Positions 6,612 to 11,296 of a DNA stretch of 11,296 nt are shown one piece after another (within the stretch, counting starts at the first letter, position 1; each line of letters opens with the position of its first letter). The notes beneath the pieces are model-generated. The model did no database searches. It was given only the letters and a program-made list of their open reading frames with translations, and was not told the DNA's origin. The DNA is from an uncultured Bacteroides sp. (lineage in GTDB: Bacteria; Bacteroidota; Bacteroidia; Bacteroidales; Bacteroidaceae), in contig NZ_CASFWU010000101.1 in the NCBI RefSeq assembly GCF_949298305.1, positions 1 through 11,296 of the forward strand, written 5' to 3'. The position numbers were made by a program, and so were the translations under genes.

Positions 6612-7790
6612 ATGAAAAACCGGATTATGTACAGCTGCCTGCTGATGGCTCTGCTGATGTGCCTGACCGCCCGCGCACAAGAAACAGCGCGGGTGATACT
6701 CGGCAACGAACGTACCGCAGAATACTACCCCCTGCTGAAGGGCAAGCGTGTAGCCCTCTTCGGCAATCACACCAGCCTGCGGGGCGACACCCACCTGCTC
6801 GATGCCCTGCTGGCAGACAGCATCCGCGTGGTGGCCGTGTTCTCGCCCGAACACGGCTTCCGCGGCAAGGCCGACGCAGGCGAAAAGGTAGGCAGCAGCG
6901 TGGACAGCCGCACGGGCGTGCCCATCCTCTCCCTCTACGACGGTAAGGACAAGCGCCCCTCGGCAGCCTCGATGAAGAAGTTCGACGTGCTGCTGGCCGA
7001 CATTCAGGACGTGGGCTTGCGCTTCTATACCTATTATATTACGCTCTGCCGCCTGATGGATGCCTGCGCCGAATACGGCAAGTCCGTCATCGTGCTGGAC
7101 CGTCCCAATCCGAACGGCCACTACGTCGACGGCCCCTTGCTCGACATGAAGTACAAAAGTGGTGTAGGCTGGCTGCCCATTCCCGTGGTGCACGGCATGA
7201 CGCTGGGCGAACTGGCCCGCATGGTGAACGGCGAAGGCTGGCTGCCCGAAGGGCGCACCTGCCGCCTGACCGTAGTGCCCTGTCTGAACTACACCCACCA
7301 GACACGTTACGACCTGCCCGTGCCGCCCTCGCCCAACCTGCCCAACATGAAAGCCATCTACCTCTACCCCTCGCTCTGCCCGTTCGAGGGGACGGTGGTC
7401 AGTCTGGGCCGCGGAACGGACAAACCCTTCCAGATATACGGTCACCCCGATATGAAAGGCTATTCCTACAGCTTCACCCCGCGCAGCGTGCCCGGTGCCA
7501 AGAATCCGCCCCTGCTGGGCAAACGGTGCCACGGCGCAGACCTGAGCGGAAAGAGCGACGAAGAGCTCCGCCGCGAAGGCCTCAACCTGACCTACGTCAT
7601 CGATGCCTATCGCAACCTGAACATCGGCGACCGCTTCTTCACCTCCTTCTTCGAGCTGCTGGTAGGTACACGTTACGTACGGCAGATGATTGAGGAAGGC
7701 CGCAGCGTCGAGGAAATCAGAGCACGCTGGATGCCCGACGTGGAACGGTTCAAGGAGCAACGCCGCCCCTATCTGCTATATGATGAATAA
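6612..7790 (+). CDS. namZ: Exo-beta-N-acetylmuramidase NamZ (DUF1343, GH171), exported
   Basis: Releases MurNAc from the non-reducing end of peptidoglycan fragments (known for NamZ of Bacillus subtilis and Tannerella forsythia). The protein has 392 residues, usual for the family. The N-terminus is a Sec signal peptide with probable cleavage after ARA near residue 22, so it acts in the periplasm. Conserved family blocks are visible: GNHTS (51-55), FSPEHGFRG (77-85), IQDVGLRFYTYY (131-142), DRPNPNG (163-169) and HGMTLGE (194-200). Glu80 in PEHG is the likely counterpart of the proposed catalytic Glu (from memory). The C-terminal block VIDAYRNL...FFTSFFELLVG is also typical. It follows the GTPase gene by 22 bp and precedes a symporter, a pairing that fits uptake of the released MurNAc. 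The deduced start is supported by the signal peptide. No broken or missing parts were noticed. Confidence 0.9.
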   Translation: MKNRIMYSCLLMALLMCLTARAQETARVILGNERTAEYYPLLKGKRVALFGNHTSLRGDTHLLDALLADSIRVVAVFSPEHGFRGKADAGEKVGSSVDSRTGVPILSLYDGKDKRPSAASMKKFDVLLADIQDVGLRFYTYYITLCRLMDACAEYGKSVIVLDRPNPNGHYVDGPLLDMKYKSGVGWLPIPVVHGMTLGELARMVNGEGWLPEGRTCRLTVVPCLNYTHQTRYDLPVPPSPNLPNMKAIYLYPSLCPFEGTVVSLGRGTDKPFQIYGHPDMKGYSYSFTPRSVPGAKNPPLLGKRCHGADLSGKSDEELRREGLNLTYVIDAYRNLNIGDRFFTSFFELLVGTRYVRQMIEEGRSVEEIRARWMPDVERFKEQRRPYLLYDE

Positions 7791-7825
7791 CAGTCAGAAG
7801 TTACAGGAGATTAGAGGGAGTTATC

Positions 7826-7885
7826 GCCCGCCCAGGCGGGCATGGGAATTAAAGCCGATAGTTCAAGTATATGCCCGGCATACTT
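7826..7885. other. Two hairpins downstream of namZ
   Basis: GCCCGCC (7826-7832) and GGCGGGC (7835-7841) form a strong GC stem; sterically it would be six pairs with a CCAG loop. A second imperfect hairpin, AAGTATATGCC with GGCATACTT (7865-7885), follows. Neither is trailed by a T-run, so they are not clear terminators. They could protect the namZ mRNA end or damp read-through into the symporter gene. Confidence 0.45.
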
Positions 7886-7902
7886 TCCACAAAGGTATTG
7901 GC

Positions 7903-7934
7903 TTAACTTCTTAACTCCTTAACTCCTTAACTAC
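7903..7934. repeat. Four tandem 8-bp TTAACTNC repeats
   Basis: Copies begin at 7903, 7911, 7919 and 7927: TTAACTTC, TTAACTCC twice, then TTAACTAC. They lie in the 194-bp gap before the symporter gene. I recall similar short tandem TTAACTCC runs in intergenic DNA of other Bacteroides, but no function. Slippage could change the copy number. No clear TAnnTTTG box is seen in this gap. Confidence 0.7.
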
Positions 7935-7984
7935 AACTATTAATAAACTTACAAAACTTAAGTAAACAATAAAAAGTACCCCAC

Positions 7985-9451
7985 ATGTCACCCATATCCA
8001 TGTCTCCCTTATTCGTACTGCTTACTCTCGCCGCCTACTTTGTCATCCTCTTCACCGTCTCCTACCTGGCCGGACGCAAGGCCGACAATGCGGGCTTCTT
8101 CACCGGCAACCGCCGTTCGTCGTGGTACGTTGTGGCGTTTGCCATGATCGGCGCCAGCATATCGGGCGTCACCTACGTCTCCGTGCCCGGCATGGTGAAG
8201 GACAGCGGCTTCGGCTACCTTCAGATGGTGCTGGGTTTCATTGCGGGGCAGTTCATCATTGCCTTCGTACTCACGCCGCTGTTCTATCGCCTGAATCTCG
8301 TTTCGGTCTATGAATACCTGGAAAGCCGCTTCGGACGGGCATCCTACCGCACGGGGGCATGGTTCTTCTTCCTCTCGAAGATGCTGGGAGCTGCCGTGCG
8401 TCTGATGCTGGTCTGCATCACCCTGCAGTTGCTCGTCTTTGGTCCCTGCGGGTTGCCCTTCGTGCTGAATGCCGCCCTGACCGTGGCATTGGTCTGGCTC
8501 TACACCTGGCGCGGAGGCGTGAAGTCGCTCATCTGGACCGACTCGCTGAAGACGCTCTGCCTGATTGTGTCCGTCGTGCTCTGCATCGGCTACATGGCTT
8601 CAGGGCTCGGGCTCACGCTGGATGGGGCTGCGGAAGCCGTCATGTCCAGCGAACTGTCGCGCATCTTCTTCTTCGACGACCCGAACAACCGGCAATACTT
8701 CTTCAAGCAATTTCTGGCAGGTGTATTCACCACCATTGCCATGAACGGGCTGGACCAGGACATGATGCAACGCAACCTGAGCTGCCGCAACTCGCGCGAG
8801 TCGCAGAAGAACCTGCTGACCAGCGCCGTGCTGCAGTTCTTCGTCATCCTGCTGTTCCTGATGCTGGGCGTGCTGCTCTACCTCTTTGCCGAAAGTCGCG
8901 GCATCCGGGTGGAGAAGAGCGACGAACTGTTTCCGCTGATTGCCACCGGCGGCTACCTGCCCGTCGTGGTGGGCATCCTCTTCATCGTGGGACTTACCGC
9001 GTCGGCCTATTCGGCGGCGGGCTCGGCACTGACGGCACTCACCACTTCGTTCACGGTGGACATCCTGGGCATCAAGGGCAAGACCGAAGCCGAAGTCGCC
9101 CGCCTGCGCCGCAGGGTACACGCGGGCATGGCGGTGCTGATGGGCATCGTCATCGTGGCCATCAACCTGCTGAACAATACCAGCGTCATCAACGCCGTCT
9201 ATACATTGGCCAGTTATACTTACGGACCCATCCTCGGCCTGTTTGCCTTCGGCATCTTCTGCCGACGCAGAGTGCGCGACCGCTACATCCCGCTGGTGGC
9301 TCTTGCCTCGCCCGCACTGTGCTACGTGTTGCAGCGCAATTCCGAGGCGTGGTTCGGCGGCTACCAGTTCAGCTACGAACTGCTGATATTCAATGCGCTG
9401 TTCACCTGTTTGGGGCTGTGGTTGGTGAGCCTGCCCCGGAAGAACGTATAA
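7985..9451 (+). CDS. Sodium:solute symporter (SSS family), candidate MurNAc transporter
   Basis: Inner-membrane Na+-coupled importer of 488 residues with about 13 hydrophobic segments, as usual for SSS proteins (roughly 9-30, 46-66, 75-98, 125-145, 151-170, 178-200, 235-255, 272-298, 312-340, 376-396, 400-422, 430-450, 462-483). The early FFTGNRRSSW block and GLDQDMMQR (255-263) are family hallmarks. Position directly after namZ suggests it imports MurNAc, as reported for MurT of Tannerella forsythia; this is inference from context, and sialic acid or another sugar is possible. No kinase (MurK) or etherase (MurQ) lies in the window. The ATG at 7985 is used; Met6 at 8000 is equally open. It is 194 bp after namZ, the largest gap in this gene row, so it may have its own promoter. 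The next gene starts 42 bp after its stop. Confidence 0.88.
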   Translation: MSPISMSPLFVLLTLAAYFVILFTVSYLAGRKADNAGFFTGNRRSSWYVVAFAMIGASISGVTYVSVPGMVKDSGFGYLQMVLGFIAGQFIIAFVLTPLFYRLNLVSVYEYLESRFGRASYRTGAWFFFLSKMLGAAVRLMLVCITLQLLVFGPCGLPFVLNAALTVALVWLYTWRGGVKSLIWTDSLKTLCLIVSVVLCIGYMASGLGLTLDGAAEAVMSSELSRIFFFDDPNNRQYFFKQFLAGVFTTIAMNGLDQDMMQRNLSCRNSRESQKNLLTSAVLQFFVILLFLMLGVLLYLFAESRGIRVEKSDELFPLIATGGYLPVVVGILFIVGLTASAYSAAGSALTALTTSFTVDILGIKGKTEAEVARLRRRVHAGMAVLMGIVIVAINLLNNTSVINAVYTLASYTYGPILGLFAFGIFCRRRVRDRYIPLVALASPALCYVLQRNSEAWFGGYQFSYELLIFNALFTCLGLWLVSLPRKNV

Positions 9452-9493
9452 AGAATGATCCATTATTCTACTATATTTTACTTATTACAGACT

Positions 9494-10957
9494 ATGAACA
9501 TCGATTGCTACCTCCTTAGTACAGGAAACAAAGACATAGAACAGACCGTCAGCGGCCTGAAGGCCACAGGACAGGTCGCACAAATCAACCTCATCGGCCC
9601 CAACGTGCCCGCGGGCCTGAAGAACGGTTACGGCATGCTGGAAACAGAAGTCCCCTTCAGCAGCCGGGTGATGCAAACCATTGCCCGAAGCGCACAGGCA
9701 CCCTACACGCTGCTCTACACCAAGGACACCGCCCTCTGCCTGGGCATGTTCGCCCTGGAGCGTATGATGCGCATCCTGGAGGACAGCGGCGCGGGTATGG
9801 TCTATGCCGACCATTATCAGCTGAAGGAAGGCCGCCGACAGACAGCTCCCGTCATCGACTACCAGCCGGGGTCGCTGCGCGATGACTTCGAATTCGGCTC
9901 CGTCCTGCTGCTGCGCACCGACGCGCTGAAGGAAACTGCCGACCGCATGACGTCCGACTATCGCTACGCCGGCCTGTACGACCTGCGCCTCAAGCTGTCG
10001 CAACATCATCAGCTGGTGCACATCAACGAATACCTTTATACGGAAGTGGAGACCGACACCCGCCTGAGCGGCGAAAAACAGTTTGACTACGTCGATCCAC
10101 GCAACCGCGACCGCCAGATTGAGATGGAGGCTGCCTGCACCGAACACCTGAAAGAGGTGGGTGGCTATCTGAAACCGGAGTTCGAGTCCGTGGCCTTCGA
10201 CGCCGGCGACTTCGAGTACGAAGCATCGGTCATCATCCCCGTGCGCAACCGTGTCCGCACCATCCGCGACGCCATCCGCTCGGTGCTGTCGCAGCAGGCA
10301 GACTTCCGCTTCAACCTGATTGTCATCGACAACCACTCCACCGACGGCACCACCGAGGCCATTGACGAATTTGCTGCCGACGAGCGCCTCATCCACCTCG
10401 TCCCCGAACGCGACGACCTGGGCATCGGCGGCTGCTGGAACGTGGGTGTGCACCATCCCCGGTGCGGTAAATTCGCCATTCAGCTGGACAGCGACGACGT
10501 CTACAAGGACGAACACACGCTCTCGACCCTCGTGCGCGCCTTCTACGAGCAACAGTGCGCCATGGTGGTGGGCACGTACCTGATGACCGACTTCCAGATG
10601 AACCCCATCCCGCCCGGCATCATCGACCACCGCGAGTGGACGCCCGACAATGGCCGCAACAACGCCCTGCGCATCAACGGTCTGGGAGCGCCCCGCGCCT
10701 TCTACACGCCCGTGCTGCGAGCGATAAAGGTGCCCAACACCAGCTATGGCGAGGACTATGCCCTGGGACTCGCCTTCTCGCGCCGCTACCGCATAGGCCG
10801 CGTTTACGACGTGATTTATCTGTGCCGCCGCTGGGAGGGCAATTCCGATGCCGCCCTCGACATTGCGAAGCAAAACGCCAACAACCTCTACAAGGACCGC
10901 ATCCGCACCTGGGAGTTACAGGCACGCATCGCACTGAACAAACAGCAAAAAGTCTGA
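9494..10957 (+). CDS. Family 2 glycosyltransferase with an extra N-terminal domain
   Basis: Predicted cytoplasmic sugar transferase of 487 residues. The C-terminal half is a clear GT-A fold: ASVIIPVRNR (244-253), IVIDNHSTDGT, a DxD-type metal/nucleotide site LDSDDVY (331-337), and an acidic pair GEDYALG (Glu420-Asp421) as candidate catalytic base region. The N-terminal 240 residues also look GT-A-like (LLYTKDTALC, then MVYADHYQ, DYQPGS and FEFGSVLLLR), but DxD is not conserved, so this half may be a degenerate domain. No membrane segment or signal peptide is seen. Donor and acceptor are unknown. The ATG at 9494 is chosen because the family-like sequence starts there (MNIDCYLLSTG); an in-frame ATG at 9455 would add 13 unrelated residues. 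Gaps of 42 bp before and 33 bp after suggest an operon with the symporter and the DUF4922 gene. Confidence 0.85.
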   Translation: MNIDCYLLSTGNKDIEQTVSGLKATGQVAQINLIGPNVPAGLKNGYGMLETEVPFSSRVMQTIARSAQAPYTLLYTKDTALCLGMFALERMMRILEDSGAGMVYADHYQLKEGRRQTAPVIDYQPGSLRDDFEFGSVLLLRTDALKETADRMTSDYRYAGLYDLRLKLSQHHQLVHINEYLYTEVETDTRLSGEKQFDYVDPRNRDRQIEMEAACTEHLKEVGGYLKPEFESVAFDAGDFEYEASVIIPVRNRVRTIRDAIRSVLSQQADFRFNLIVIDNHSTDGTTEAIDEFAADERLIHLVPERDDLGIGGCWNVGVHHPRCGKFAIQLDSDDVYKDEHTLSTLVRAFYEQQCAMVVGTYLMTDFQMNPIPPGIIDHREWTPDNGRNNALRINGLGAPRAFYTPVLRAIKVPNTSYGEDYALGLAFSRRYRIGRVYDVIYLCRRWEGNSDAALDIAKQNANNLYKDRIRTWELQARIALNKQQKV

Positions 10958-10990
10958 AGCTATCAGCCAACAATTCAAGAAATATAGCCC

Positions 10991-11296
10991 ATGAGTACTC
11001 TGAACGAAAACATACGCCTGCTGACCGAGCAGCAACTTGCCACCTGGGAGACCGCCCGCCGCAACTACGAGGCCCTCGCCCACGTGCAGCTGAAGAAGGT
11101 GGACGTGCGGGGCGTGCGCTACCGGGTGCAGTTCAACCCCGCACGCATCGTTTCGTCGGCCGCACGGGTGGACGACCGCTCGCTGCGCGAACGCCGTTGC
11201 TTCCTCTGTCCCGCCAATCGTCCGGCCGAGCAGCAAGGCATCCCCTTCCGCGGGCACTACCAGCTGTTGCTGAACCCCTTCCCCATCTTCCCCCGC
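10991..11296 (+). CDS. DUF4922 family protein, GalT/HIT-like nucleotidyltransferase (5' part only)
   Basis: The first 102 codons are open to the window edge, starting at the ATG 33 bp after the glycosyltransferase stop. The segment RRCFLCPANRPAEQQG, with Cys70 and Cys73, resembles the CxLCPGN zinc region of galactose-1-phosphate uridylyltransferases. FRGHYQLLLNPFPIFP further on resembles the region after it in that superfamily. I recognise it as a DUF4922 protein, a family placed near GalT/HIT-type nucleotidyltransferases. No signal peptide is seen, so it is cytoplasmic. The catalytic His motif would lie beyond the edge and cannot be checked. Its close link with a glycosyltransferase suggests handling of a sugar-1-phosphate or sugar nucleotide; this is inference. 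Confidence 0.75.
   Translation, partial: MSTLNENIRLLTEQQLATWETARRNYEALAHVQLKKVDVRGVRYRVQFNPARIVSSAARVDDRSLRERRCFLCPANRPAEQQGIPFRGHYQLLLNPFPIFPR

Noticed and set aside
9455..9493. ATG at 9455 as start of the glycosyltransferase
   Set aside because: It adds MIHYSTIFYLLQT, AT-rich and unlike the rest of the protein; MNIDCYLLSTG from 9494 is a natural GT-A first strand.

Overview
The window looks like chromosomal DNA from a GC-rich member of the Bacteroidales (Bacteroides or a close relative). Reasons: promoter -7 boxes of the Bacteroidetes form TAnnTTTG, A-rich start regions without strong Shine-Dalgarno sites, and a gene set typical of gut Bacteroidota (a GH32 lipoprotein, a TonB-dependent receptor-like barrel, a DUF1343/NamZ protein, and a relic of an AAA-ATPase-like/PDDEXK_9 gene). 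Species cannot be assigned from the sequence alone.

Left arm (1-4124, minus strand): a fructan-type carbohydrate locus. A TonB-dependent receptor-like outer-membrane barrel (4050 to 1724) is followed by a GH32 lipoprotein (1458 to beyond the left edge). The receptor gene is broken by a single missing base in a run of five C (2190-2194). GH32 has its own likely promoter. An unusual pair of structures, including a perfect 15-bp inverted repeat around 76 bp, lies between the two genes. No SusD homologue is visible.

Middle (4125-5300): about 1.2 kb without an intact gene. It carries 21-23-bp repeats built on ATGTAAC, GTGAAACA words (one pair in a 12-bp hairpin), and a cluster of six 22-bp units in head-to-head orientation (4714-4861). 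Next to it is a relic of an AAA-ATPase-like/PDDEXK_9 gene on the minus strand: its first 25 codons and about its last 65 survive, and the middle is gone. The relic keeps an exact -7 box, which overlaps a palindrome.

Right arm (5301-11296, plus strand): five co-directional genes with short gaps except one of 194 bp. They are a COG0523/CobW-type metal-binding GTPase, an exported exo-N-acetylmuramidase (NamZ, GH171), a sodium:solute symporter (candidate MurNAc transporter), a two-part GT2 glycosyltransferase, and the start of a DUF4922 protein with a GalT-like CxxCPxN motif. Together they suggest recovery of MurNAc from peptidoglycan fragments: NamZ releases the sugar outside the inner membrane and the symporter imports it. 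The roles of the last two proteins are open and are the most interesting functional question here. The most unusual DNA is the repeat island at 4.2-4.9 kb.
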